This document shows, piece after piece, positions 46,875 to 55,903 of a DNA stretch of 64,000 nucleotides. Position 1 is the first letter of the stretch. Every line of letters begins with the position of its first letter. The notes beneath the pieces were generated by a model. The model had not been told where the DNA came from. It worked only from the letters and a program-made list of their open reading frames with translations, and did not search any database. The translations under genes were made by a program, and so were the position numbers. Source of the stretch: Prochlorococcus sp. AG-355-P18. GTDB lineage: Bacteria > Cyanobacteriota > Cyanobacteriia > PCC-6307 > Cyanobiaceae. The stretch covers positions 108,086 through 172,085 of the forward strand of contig QCER01000001.1 of the NCBI GenBank assembly GCA_003280515.1, given 5' to 3'.

Positions 46875-47348
46875 TTATTTAAAATATTCTTTTAAATCCC
46901 TTTCAACAGAGGGGGGTACCATGTGATTAATTTCACCACCAAATTTTGCAACTTCTTTTACTAAAGAACTACTAAGAAAACTATAATTTGTATTTGTCGA
47001 TAAAAATATAGTTTCAATATCATTATTAAGAGATTTATTTGTATGAGCAATCTGAAGTTCATACTCAAAATCACTCATTGCTCTTAATCCTCTAAGAATA
47101 AGATTAGCTTTTAGATCATTTGCACAATCAACAGTTAGACCAGAATAAGAAATAACTTCAATATTAGGCAAATGAGAAAGAGAATTTTTTATTTGTATTA
47201 TTCTTCTTTCAAGATTAAATGTTGGCGTTTTAGAAGTATTTTCTAAAACAGCAACTACTAGATTGCCAAATATTTTTTCAGCCCTTTCTATTAAATCAAG
47301 ATGCCCGTTTGTTAAAGGATCAAATGTACCTGGATAAAGAATTTTCAT
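46875..47348 (-). CDS. coaD: Phosphopantetheine adenylyltransferase
   Basis: 157 residues. Transfers AMP to 4'-phosphopantetheine in coenzyme A synthesis. The nucleotidyltransferase motif is [20 protein letters not shown] (the HxGH is TNGH), with [20 protein letters not shown] and [17 protein letters not shown] at the C-terminal part. Length is typical. It reads from its own promoter, divergent from the flavin reductase gene across 59 bases. Confidence 0.97.
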   Translation of the reverse strand: MKILYPGTFDPLTNGHLDLIERAEKIFGNLVVAVLENTSKTPTFNLERRIIQIKNSLSHLPNIEVISYSGLTVDCANDLKANLILRGLRAMSDFEYELQIAHTNKSLNNDIETIFLSTNTNYSFLSSSLVKEVAKFGGEINHMVPPSVERDLKEYFK

Positions 47349-47407
47349 GAATTTATTATTATCGAATAAGAAATTTAGTTAAAATAAGATTATTAGATAA
47401 ATCAATT

Positions 47408-47896
47408 ATGACATTAAATCTAGAAGCAAAAAAAATCTTATTAAGAAAAATACCTCACGGATTATTTATTTGTGGCGTTAGAGACGAGGATAAAAACGAA
47501 GTGAATGGATTTACTGCAAGTTGGGTTACTCAAGGTTCCTTTACCCCACCATTAGTTGTAATGGCAGTTAGAGCAGAGGGTTCTAGTCATGAAATAATAA
47601 AGTCCACCAATAAGTTCTCATTAAATGTGCTCAAAAGTGATCAAAAGGATCTAGCAGCTGTTTTCTTTAAACCTCAAAAAGCCCTAGGAGGTAGATTTGA
47701 ATCTGTTGAATTTAATTTAGGTGAGCTTGGATTGCCTATTTTAGTTGATAGTGTTGGAGGAGTTGAATGTAATGTTGTTGGGAGTGTTGTACATGGAGAC
47801 CATACCGTTTTTGTAGGAGAGGTTCAATCTGCTTATCTGAATAATGATGTTGACTCACTAAATTTATCTTCAACTGGCTGGAATTATGGAGGGTAA
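47408..47896 (+). CDS. Flavin reductase domain protein
   Basis: 162 residues with a flavin-reductase-like FMN-binding split-barrel. Characteristic residues are FTASWVTQGSFTPPLVVMAVR, then SLNVLKSDQKDLAAVFFKPQ and VHGDHTVFVGEVQSAY near the C terminus. It may act as an FMN oxidoreductase; substrate and electron donor are unknown. It could correspond to the C-terminal domain of flavodiiron proteins seen alone. It lies 9 bases before uvrC in the same direction. Confidence 0.85.
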   Translation: MTLNLEAKKILLRKIPHGLFICGVRDEDKNEVNGFTASWVTQGSFTPPLVVMAVRAEGSSHEIIKSTNKFSLNVLKSDQKDLAAVFFKPQKALGGRFESVEFNLGELGLPILVDSVGGVECNVVGSVVHGDHTVFVGEVQSAYLNNDVDSLNLSSTGWNYGG

Positions 47897-47905
47897 TCAT
47901 CATAA

Positions 47906-49864
47906 ATGAGTAATTCCTCTATCGAAAAAATAGATAACAAATATAATTTTAAAATTGAATATAAATTAATTAATAATAAAGAGTTATTAAAATCAAGATT
48001 ATCCGAAATTCCACAGTCATCTGGCTGTTATCTTTTTAAAGATATTGATAATAACTTACTTTATATCGGTAAATCTAAAAAACTACGCAGTAGAGTAAGT
48101 AGTTATTTTAATAATTATTCGGATTTAACTCCCCGATTAAGTTTGATGGTTCGTCAAATAACTGAGATAGAAATAATAGTAACAGATAGTGAATATGAAG
48201 CATTAAATTTAGAGTCAAATTTAATTAAAACAAACAAACCTTACTTTAATATTCTTTTAAAGGATGATAAGAAATATCCATATCTTTGTATAACCTGGAG
48301 TGAAAAATATCCTCGAATATTTATTACAAGAAGAAGAAGAAATAGAAATAATTTAGATAGATATTATGGACCATATGTTGATGTCGGATTATTAAGGAGA
48401 ACATTATTTACGATAAAAAAAATATTTCCACTTAGACAAAGACCAAGACCAGTCTATAAAGATAGAACTTGTTTGAATTATTCAATAGGAAGATGTCCTG
48501 GAGTCTGCCAAGAAGTTATATCATCTGAGGATTATAAAAAAATAATGAAACAAGTATCCATGATATTTCAGGGAAGAAATGATGACTTAGAAATATTTTT
48601 ACAAAAAAAAATGCTGCAATATTCAAATGATTTAGATTATGAGAATGCAGCAAAAATAAGGGACCAAATTTCAGGTTTAAAATTATTAACTGAATCACAA
48701 AAAATATCAATACCAGATTCTTCAATTAATAGAGATATCTTTGGAATAGTTTCAGAAAATAATATTGCTAGTATACAAATTTTCCAAATGAGATCTGGTA
48801 AGCTCATTGGGAGAATAGGCTATAGTCAAAAATTAAATAATGAAGATGAAAATCTTATTCTACAAAAGATATTAGAAGAGCATTATATGAATGTTGAAGC
48901 TGTAGAAATACCATCAGAAATTCTTATTCAATATAACCTTCCAAAACAAGTAACAATAGAGGATTGGTTAACTGAGCTAAGAAAAAAGAAAGTAAAAATC
49001 TTAATCCCAAAAAGAAATAAAAAACATGAAACTGTAGAAATGGTTTTAAAAAATGCGAAATTGGAATTAGATAGAATATTAAATGGGATACAAGATAACG
49101 AATCATCAATTGAGGATCTTGCCCAAATACTTGAATTAAGCGAACAACCTAAAAGAATTGAAGGTTATGATATTAGTCATATTCAAGGTAGTGACCCTGT
49201 AGCATCACAAGTCGTTTTTATTGATGGAATTCCTTCTAAACAGCATTATAGGAAATATAAAATTAAAAATCCAAACGTTTTTGTAGGACATAGTGATGAT
49301 TTTGCTTCGATATATGAAGTAATACATAGAAGGTTTAAAAAATGGTCAAGATTTAAAAAAGGCGGAGGGGATTTTTCAATATTAAATGATAAAACTAATA
49401 GTAAATTAGACAATGAACTTTTATCAGATTGGCCTGATTTAATAATGATTGATGGAGGAAAAGGACAGTTAAGTGCAGCTATTAAAGCATTAAAAGAATT
49501 AAATCTTGAGGAAGAAGTAACTATTTGTTCATTAGCAAAAAAAAATGAAGAAATATTTATTCCAGGATTTACTAAGTCTCTTGATACTGATGAAAATCAA
49601 AAAGGTGTTCTTCTATTAAGAAGGGTAAGAGATGAAGCACATAGATTTGCATTATCCTTTCATAGAGACAATAGATCTAAGAGAATGAATAGATCTCAAT
49701 TGTCCCAAATTAGTGGATTAGGGCCATCAAGAATAAGAGAATTGCTTGAGCACTTTAAATCAATAGACGCGATAAGAATAGCTAGTAAAGAGGATTTATC
49801 AAAAGTTAAAGGACTTGGAAAAAATTCAGTAAATGATATATATGAATACTTTAACGAGTTATAA
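47906..49864 (+). CDS. uvrC: Excinuclease ABC subunit C
   Basis: 652 residues. UvrC makes the two incisions in nucleotide excision repair. The N-terminal GIY-YIG nuclease is at about 35-115 (GCYLFKDIDNNLLYIGKS); a UVR motif follows (NDLDYENAAKIRDQISGL) that binds UvrB; the C-terminal RNase-H-like endonuclease has YDISHIQGSDPVASQVVF and DLIMIDGGKGQLSAA; two helix-hairpin-helix elements end the protein (ISGLGPSRIRELLEHF). Cysteine-rich segment RTCLNYSIGRCPGVC near residue 190 is a typical UvrC feature. Confidence 0.97.
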   Translation: MSNSSIEKIDNKYNFKIEYKLINNKELLKSRLSEIPQSSGCYLFKDIDNNLLYIGKSKKLRSRVSSYFNNYSDLTPRLSLMVRQITEIEIIVTDSEYEALNLESNLIKTNKPYFNILLKDDKKYPYLCITWSEKYPRIFITRRRRNRNNLDRYYGPYVDVGLLRRTLFTIKKIFPLRQRPRPVYKDRTCLNYSIGRCPGVCQEVISSEDYKKIMKQVSMIFQGRNDDLEIFLQKKMLQYSNDLDYENAAKIRDQISGLKLLTESQKISIPDSSINRDIFGIVSENNIASIQIFQMRSGKLIGRIGYSQKLNNEDENLILQKILEEHYMNVEAVEIPSEILIQYNLPKQVTIEDWLTELRKKKVKILIPKRNKKHETVEMVLKNAKLELDRILNGIQDNESSIEDLAQILELSEQPKRIEGYDISHIQGSDPVASQVVFIDGIPSKQHYRKYKIKNPNVFVGHSDDFASIYEVIHRRFKKWSRFKKGGGDFSILNDKTNSKLDNELLSDWPDLIMIDGGKGQLSAAIKALKELNLEEEVTICSLAKKNEEIFIPGFTKSLDTDENQKGVLLLRRVRDEAHRFALSFHRDNRSKRMNRSQLSQISGLGPSRIRELLEHFKSIDAIRIASKEDLSKVKGLGKNSVNDIYEYFNEL

Positions 49865-49952
49865 ATATTAATTAATTTTTGAAAAATAGATTTCTTGATA
49901 TTGTTAAATTTAACTATATTAAAAATATATATTTTTAAATTAATCAAGTAAT

Positions 49953-50519
49953 TTGGCAGCTGAAGCATATCTCTGGTTTAAATCACTTCACATTATTGGT
50001 GTAATAGTTTGGTTTGCGGGACTTTTTTATTTAGTAAGACTTTTTATATATCATGAAGAATCTAAAAATATGGATAACGAATTAAAAATTGCCTTTAATA
50101 ATCAATACTCCTTGATGGAAAAAAGGCTGGCGAATATAATCACAACACCTGGGATGATATTAGCTTTAAGTATGGCTATATGCATGGTTATTATGCAACC
50201 AAGTTGGTTAAGTGAGAAGTGGTTGCAAATTAAAATTTCTTTTGTTCTAGGATTAGTAATTTATCATTCTTATTGTTACAAAATAATGTATTCATTACAA
50301 AATGGGACTTCAACCATTTCAGCAAAAAACCTTAGATTATTAAATGAATTGCCTACTTTATTATTATTTATAATTGTACTTTTAGTTATTTTTAAAAATA
50401 ATTTTCCAACTAGTGTTGCTACATGGAGCGTAGTTGGACTAATTATTTTCATGTTGGCTTCAATACAATTATATGCAAAGATTAGAAAGAAAAATGAAAA
50501 TTCATTAAGTAATGAATAG
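49953..50519 (+). CDS. hemJ: Protoporphyrinogen IX oxidase HemJ
   Basis: 188 residues from a TTG start, with four to five hydrophobic helices. HemJ oxidises protoporphyrinogen IX to protoporphyrin IX, the branch point for haem and chlorophyll. The N-terminal conserved segment FKSLHIIGVIVWFAGLFYLV holds the essential His; LFIYHEES and MEKRLANIITTPGMI follow as expected. The 88-base gap upstream is AT-rich. Its end overlaps the PHP gene by 8 bases. Confidence 0.93.
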   Translation: MAAEAYLWFKSLHIIGVIVWFAGLFYLVRLFIYHEESKNMDNELKIAFNNQYSLMEKRLANIITTPGMILALSMAICMVIMQPSWLSEKWLQIKISFVLGLVIYHSYCYKIMYSLQNGTSTISAKNLRLLNELPTLLLFIIVLLVIFKNNFPTSVATWSVVGLIIFMLASIQLYAKIRKKNENSLSNE

Positions 50520-51159
50520 GGAAGACTTAGTAAAATTAACTTCCAATATTAATAAAAATAGTTGTCCTAAAAATATTAATTTTCACTGTCATACAAAATT
50601 TAGTGATGGAAGTCTAGAACCATATGAACTTTTAGAACAAGCTTATAAAAATAACTTGAAATTTTTATCAATAACCGATCATCATACAATTAAAGCTCAT
50701 GAATATATAAAAAAAAATAATACACTCAAAAATTATCCTAAAGATTCTTTTACATTAATTTCAGGAATAGAAATTAATTGTTTGATTCTAGGATGTTTAG
50801 TACATGTAATTGGATTGGGAATAGATATAAAAAGTAAATACCTAAAACCATACATCCTTGGAGAGTCTCCAATAGGTAATGATTTAAATGTTAAATCAGT
50901 TATTAAAGCAATAAATTTAGCTGGTGGTTTATCATTTCTTGCTCATCCAGCGAGATACAGGATTCCCTTTTATAAATTAATTCCAGAGGCCAAAATACAA
51001 GGTATTGATGGAATAGAGGTTTGGTACGATTATGATCTTAATGAAGTATGGAAACCTAGTTTATTTGTATGTTCAGAAATAGATAAATTAGCAGATAAAT
51101 ATTCAATGCTAAAAACATGCGGAACAGATAGTCATGGACTTTCGCTATTAGGTAGATAA
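50512..51159 (+). CDS. PHP-domain phosphoesterase-like protein
   Basis: 215 residues. The PHP motifs are INFHCHTKFSDGSLEPYEL, SITDHHTIKAH, SGIEINCLIL, SFLAHPARYR and CGTDSHGLSLLG, which would hold the metal-binding histidines and aspartates. PHP enzymes hydrolyse phosphate esters, for example nucleoside 3',5'-bisphosphates; the substrate is not known. Short for the family. It starts within hemJ (8-base overlap), so the two are co-translated, and ends 1 base before cobN's stop (convergent). Confidence 0.88.
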   Translation: MNREDLVKLTSNINKNSCPKNINFHCHTKFSDGSLEPYELLEQAYKNNLKFLSITDHHTIKAHEYIKKNNTLKNYPKDSFTLISGIEINCLILGCLVHVIGLGIDIKSKYLKPYILGESPIGNDLNVKSVIKAINLAGGLSFLAHPARYRIPFYKLIPEAKIQGIDGIEVWYDYDLNEVWKPSLFVCSEIDKLADKYSMLKTCGTDSHGLSLLGR

Positions 51160-51160
51160 T

Positions 51161-54100
51161 TCAGAATTCGTTTTTTTCAATTATTGAATCAGTATTAATA
51201 ATTATGTTCTTTAAATTTTCAATGACATCTGATGAACAATTATTCCACATTTTTCTATTGACAATTTCAAGAAATCTTTGTGCAATATCTCTTAAAGCCC
51301 ATGGATTATTCTCTAGAAAGAAATTCATAAGATCCAGATCACATAACCATGATTTATAAACTTCCTTATAACACCAATCTGAGACAACTTCAGTAGAAGC
51401 ATCAAAAGCATATAAATAATCTAGTGTAGCTGAAAATTCAAACGCTCCTTTATAACCATTATCCTTCATTCCATTTATCCATTTAGGGTTAAGTATTCTT
51501 GATATAACAACTTTATTAATTTCATCTTGTAATTTTGAAATTTTAGATAATCCAAATTTTGATAAATCACCATGATAAATTTCAGGAAATTTACCGCTCA
51601 ATTTTTTTACTGCTGAAGATAATCCACCCTGAAACTGATAATAATCATCAGAATCTAAAATATCATGTTCCTTATTATCTTGATTATGAACAACTAATTG
51701 CACATTTTTAAGAGCATTTTCTAATGATTTTTTATCCTCAATAGGTTCAAGATTATCACTGTAAATCCACTTACTCCAATTAAGAAAAGATTCTCCAAAA
51801 TCATCAATATTTTCCCAATTAGAATTTGAAATTAGTTCTTGCAGACCAGCTCCATATGAACCTGGCGCTGACCCAAATATACGATAAATTGAATCACCAT
51901 CCCTTGATGCCCCAGCAAGAGGGTTAAATTTATCATCCTCATTAAGACTAGAAACAAGATTTATTGCTTTAGAAGTTAATTTAACTAACTGTGGAAATGC
52001 ATCTCTAAACATTCCCGAAATCCTTAAAGTAACATCAACCCTTGGTCTTTCGAGAACAGATAAAGGAATAATTTCTAGATCTACTACTCTTCTTGAAGGC
52101 CCATCCCAAATAGGCTTTACTCCTAATAAATATAGTATTTGACAAATGTCTTCACCACCATTTCTCATTGTGGATGTCGCCCATACAGATATTGCTATAT
52201 TTTTTAAATCTACTCCATTATCTTGTTTGTATAAATCAAGTATTTGAGAAGCGGATTGACAACCAACACTCCATGCTGATTCAGTTGGCAGTCCTCTAGA
52301 ATCAACTGAAAAGAAATTTTTACCAGTAGGTAAGGCTTCAGTTTTACCTCTCGTAGGGGCTCCAGATGGACCACTTTTTACATATTGTCCATTTAATGAA
52401 TTTATAAATGATAATTTCTCATTATATGAAGAATTAATGATTGGATATAGAATCTCTTTCTTTAATAATAAAAAATACTTATTATGTTTTTTTTCATTAA
52501 AGAAATAGTCTATTATTTTCTGATTTTTATATTTTTCTAGATTTTTTATATTGGTATTCTTTTTATAAAAAAACAAATATATTAAATACTTTGCTTGTTG
52601 TTCCAAAAAATCAATAGCCATCCTAAAGTTAAAAATGTTTTTGTTGGAAAAAGTCAATAATATTTTTTTATCCTTTTCACTTAACATTTGATCATATTGA
52701 TTTGTCCAAGGATTCAAATCTAGTTTTAAATGTTTTGCTATATATTGAATAACACCAATTCGGTTGGCATTTGGTACTCTAGCAATACACAAGAATAAAT
52801 TTATTTCATTAATATCATTCTGCCTATTGCCAAAAATATGCAAACCTGTCCTAATTTGAGATTCTTTAATTTTACAAAGAAAGGAATCAATTTCTTCTAT
52901 TTGATTATTATTATCCTTTAAAGTAATTTCGCTAAAATCTTTTTTAATTAATTCAAAAATGGATTTTTCTATTATTTCAATCCGATTAGAATTTAATAAT
53001 TTTGCTTCAAAATATTCGTCTAAATAATTTTCTAATATTGAATATTTACCATATAATTCTGACCTATCCAAAGGAGGGGTTAAATGATCAATAATTGTAG
53101 CAGCAGTTCTTCTTTTAGCTTGGGATCCTTCTCCAGGATCATTTACGATAAAGGGATATATGTTCGGTATTGCTGGACAAATAATATTTGGAAAACATTT
53201 ATTGCTGAGACCTATAGATTTGCCAGGTAACCATTCAACAGTTCCGTGTTTACCAATATGGCACATAGCATTTGCATTAAAAACTTTTTCAATCCAAAAA
53301 TATTGTGCTAAATATCTATGGGGAGGTGGAAGATCGGGAGAATGAATATCTCTATCAGTGAAAGCGTCATAACCTCGTTGAGGTTGAATCAATAATGTTA
53401 TTTTTCCAAATCTAATACCATTAATTGAGAAGCCTTTATTATCTAAATCGATCGCATCAGATGGTTTACCCCAACGATTAACAATAATATTTTTGGGATC
53501 AAGTTCTAAATAATTCCAATATTTTAAATATTCACTAAGTGGTAAGTAATCTAATGGTTTATTATTTTGAGATTCAATATCATTAGTTCTAGATTTTATA
53601 AGCATTGACATTAATTCTGAAGAATCTTGAGGATAATTACAAGATCCAAGGTCATAACCTTCTTCTTTTAACCAATTAAGAATATTTATTATTGAAGATG
53701 GTGTATTTAGACCAACGCCATTACCGATTCTTCCGTTCCTTACTGGATAATTACTTATTACTAAACAAATTCTTTTATCAAAATTATTAAGTTTCTGGAG
53801 TTTCACATAATTTGTTGCGAATTTTGAAATCCATTGAATACCTACTTGATCAGCTTTGTAACTAGTTATTTCACTATAAAGTGTATTTTTCTTAGAAATT
53901 ATTTCTTTAAATGCTGAAGGACAAGTAGTAATTCTTCCATCAAATTCGGGAATAATTATTTGCATTAATAAATCAGATGAATTCATTCCAATAGATGAAT
54001 TTAACCACTTTTTTCTTGATCTATTAGAAGAAAGAAGCTGTAAAATTGGAATTTTAAGAGAATTAAAAATATTTGTTGAATTTTCAATTAATTCGTTATT

Positions 54101-54898
54101 TTTGATTTGAGATGAAGAAAATGAAGTTGTTGTAATTATTAGCTTAATATCTTCTTTTTTAAAAATTTCTATTAATTTCTTCTGAATAATATGATCTTTT
54201 AGTGTTGAAATAAAAAATGTTTTAGGAGATAGTCCGCATTTTCTTAATTGCAAGTTAAGTTTTTCGTTTACTTCAATTTCATTAGCCAAAAAAAGTGATT
54301 TATAGGATATTATTCCTATCTTTTCGCCTTTTTCATTTTTCCAATCATATAAATAGGGATCTGCATAAAAAGTAATATTTAAAAACTCATCAGGAATTAA
54401 TTTTTCATCTACAACTAAATAATTTAAACAATTAAGAAACTTTCTATAATTATCCAGTCCTCCAGATCTTAATAATCTAGAAATATTTAATGCAATATAC
54501 TTATCTATACTACTTATTTCACATAAGGAAATTTCCTGATCAATGGTACCTGATAAGATTATTAACTTCCTTTTTTTATTAACTGCTTGCCAATTTAAAA
54601 GTTGTTCAATTCCATAGTTCCATGTACCTTTATCTCCAAATATTCTAAGTACGACAACTTTTGCATAATTAATTGTTTTTAATAAATAATTATCTATTTG
54701 AGCTGAGGAATTTAAATTAGAAATTTCTAAAGCTCTTATATTATTTTTTAATGATGCAAATTCTTTTTCTAACAATAAGTTTGATATAAGATTTAAATCA
54801 GCCTTGACACTTGTTATAAAAATAAAATCTGCAGTTGGTTGCTCAATTAAATCATCCTTATTCTTTTCATTTCCTGCTATATTTAATATCCTGTGCAT
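51161..54898 (-). CDS. cobN: Cobaltochelatase large subunit CobN
   Basis: 1245 residues from the ATG at 54898 (MHRILNIAGNEKN), matching the normal CobN start; an ATG at 54928 would add ten residues. CobN inserts cobalt into the corrin ring with small ATPase subunits, part of (pseudo)cobalamin synthesis. The HGTVEWLPGK motif is in MCHIGKHGTVEWLPGKS; DPGEGSQAKRRTAATIIDHL and FFSVDSRGLPTESAW and TMRNGGEDICQI are conserved family segments. A central region of about 150 residues is low-complexity. Mg-chelatase ChlH is a paralogue; CobN is preferred from the N terminus and length. It is divergent from ilvE. Confidence 0.9.
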   Translation of the reverse strand: MHRILNIAGNEKNKDDLIEQPTADFIFITSVKADLNLISNLLLEKEFASLKNNIRALEISNLNSSAQIDNYLLKTINYAKVVVLRIFGDKGTWNYGIEQLLNWQAVNKKRKLIILSGTIDQEISLCEISSIDKYIALNISRLLRSGGLDNYRKFLNCLNYLVVDEKLIPDEFLNITFYADPYLYDWKNEKGEKIGIISYKSLFLANEIEVNEKLNLQLRKCGLSPKTFFISTLKDHIIQKKLIEIFKKEDIKLIITTTSFSSSQIKNNELIENSTNIFNSLKIPILQLLSSNRSRKKWLNSSIGMNSSDLLMQIIIPEFDGRITTCPSAFKEIISKKNTLYSEITSYKADQVGIQWISKFATNYVKLQKLNNFDKRICLVISNYPVRNGRIGNGVGLNTPSSIINILNWLKEEGYDLGSCNYPQDSSELMSMLIKSRTNDIESQNNKPLDYLPLSEYLKYWNYLELDPKNIIVNRWGKPSDAIDLDNKGFSINGIRFGKITLLIQPQRGYDAFTDRDIHSPDLPPPHRYLAQYFWIEKVFNANAMCHIGKHGTVEWLPGKSIGLSNKCFPNIICPAIPNIYPFIVNDPGEGSQAKRRTAATIIDHLTPPLDRSELYGKYSILENYLDEYFEAKLLNSNRIEIIEKSIFELIKKDFSEITLKDNNNQIEEIDSFLCKIKESQIRTGLHIFGNRQNDINEINLFLCIARVPNANRIGVIQYIAKHLKLDLNPWTNQYDQMLSEKDKKILLTFSNKNIFNFRMAIDFLEQQAKYLIYLFFYKKNTNIKNLEKYKNQKIIDYFFNEKKHNKYFLLLKKEILYPIINSSYNEKLSFINSLNGQYVKSGPSGAPTRGKTEALPTGKNFFSVDSRGLPTESAWSVGCQSASQILDLYKQDNGVDLKNIAISVWATSTMRNGGEDICQILYLLGVKPIWDGPSRRVVDLEIIPLSVLERPRVDVTLRISGMFRDAFPQLVKLTSKAINLVSSLNEDDKFNPLAGASRDGDSIYRIFGSAPGSYGAGLQELISNSNWENIDDFGESFLNWSKWIYSDNLEPIEDKKSLENALKNVQLVVHNQDNKEHDILDSDDYYQFQGGLSSAVKKLSGKFPEIYHGDLSKFGLSKISKLQDEINKVVISRILNPKWINGMKDNGYKGAFEFSATLDYLYAFDASTEVVSDWCYKEVYKSWLCDLDLMNFFLENNPWALRDIAQRFLEIVNRKMWNNCSSDVIENLKNIIINTDSIIEKNEF

Positions 54899-54970
54899 TT
54901 TTATATATAAATAAGGTTTAGAATACATAAGTAGGATAAAACAAGTTTACCTTAATTAAATAAATTAAAT

Positions 54971-55885
54971 ATGCATGAATTTCTTCCATACGCCTGGTTC
55001 GAAGGTAAATGTATTCCATTTAAAGAAGCAAAAATATCAATAGCTACTCATGCACTACATTATGGTACTGCTGCATTTGGAGGAATGCGAGCGATACCTA
55101 ACCCAACAAACAAAGAAGAATTCCTTTTGTTTAGAACTGATAAACATATAAAAAGGTTATCTCAAAGTGCAAAATTACTCTTAACAGAAATTTCTGAAGA
55201 CTATATTTTTAAGGCCTTAGAAGAAGTTATAAAAAGAAACAAGCCAGAAAAACCTATTTATATAAGACCATTTGTATATACAAGCGATTTAGGTATAGCT
55301 CCAAGGTTACACAATATCGAAACAGATTTCTTCATTTATTGTATTGAATTAGGAGATTATCTATCACCAGATGGTGTTTCTTGTAGAATGAGTAGTTGGA
55401 CAAGACAAGAAGATAGATCTCTCCCCTTAAGAGGAAAAATAAGTGGAGCATATATTACTAGTTCATTAGCCAAAACAGAAGCTAGTTTATCGGGTTTTGA
55501 TGAAGCCCTACTATTAAATTCAAGTGGTAAGGTAAGCGAAGCTAGTGGTATGAATTTATTTATTGTAAGGAACGGAGACTTAATCACACCTGGTGTTGAT
55601 CAAGATATTCTTGAGGGGATTACTAGAGCTAGTGTAATTGAATTAGCAAAATCATTTGGAATAAATGTAATTGAGAGGCCTGTTGATAAAACAGAATTAT
55701 TAATAGCAGATGAAGTTTTTCTAACTGGTACAGCAGCAAAAATTACACCAGTTAAAAAAATTGAATCAACTGAATTAAATGTTGAAAGACCAATAATGAA
55801 TAAATTAAAAAGTAAGCTTATAGAAATAACAGAAGGTCGTTCTCAAGACTATGATAATTGGGTAACAAGAATTTCACTAAAATAA
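54971..55885 (+). CDS. ilvE: Branched-chain amino acid aminotransferase
   Basis: 304 residues. A class IV PLP aminotransferase making valine, leucine and isoleucine. Seen: YGTAAFGGMRAI, the PLP lysine in GAYITSSLAKTEASLSG, LLNSSGKVSEASGMNLFIV and EVFLTGTAAKITPV. The function joins with ilvA at 21 kb. A divergent 72-base region separates it from cobN. metH follows 18 bases downstream in the same direction. Confidence 0.95.
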   Translation: MHEFLPYAWFEGKCIPFKEAKISIATHALHYGTAAFGGMRAIPNPTNKEEFLLFRTDKHIKRLSQSAKLLLTEISEDYIFKALEEVIKRNKPEKPIYIRPFVYTSDLGIAPRLHNIETDFFIYCIELGDYLSPDGVSCRMSSWTRQEDRSLPLRGKISGAYITSSLAKTEASLSGFDEALLLNSSGKVSEASGMNLFIVRNGDLITPGVDQDILEGITRASVIELAKSFGINVIERPVDKTELLIADEVFLTGTAAKITPVKKIESTELNVERPIMNKLKSKLIEITEGRSQDYDNWVTRISLK

Positions 55886-55903
55886 ATTAATTTTTACTTA
55901 AAA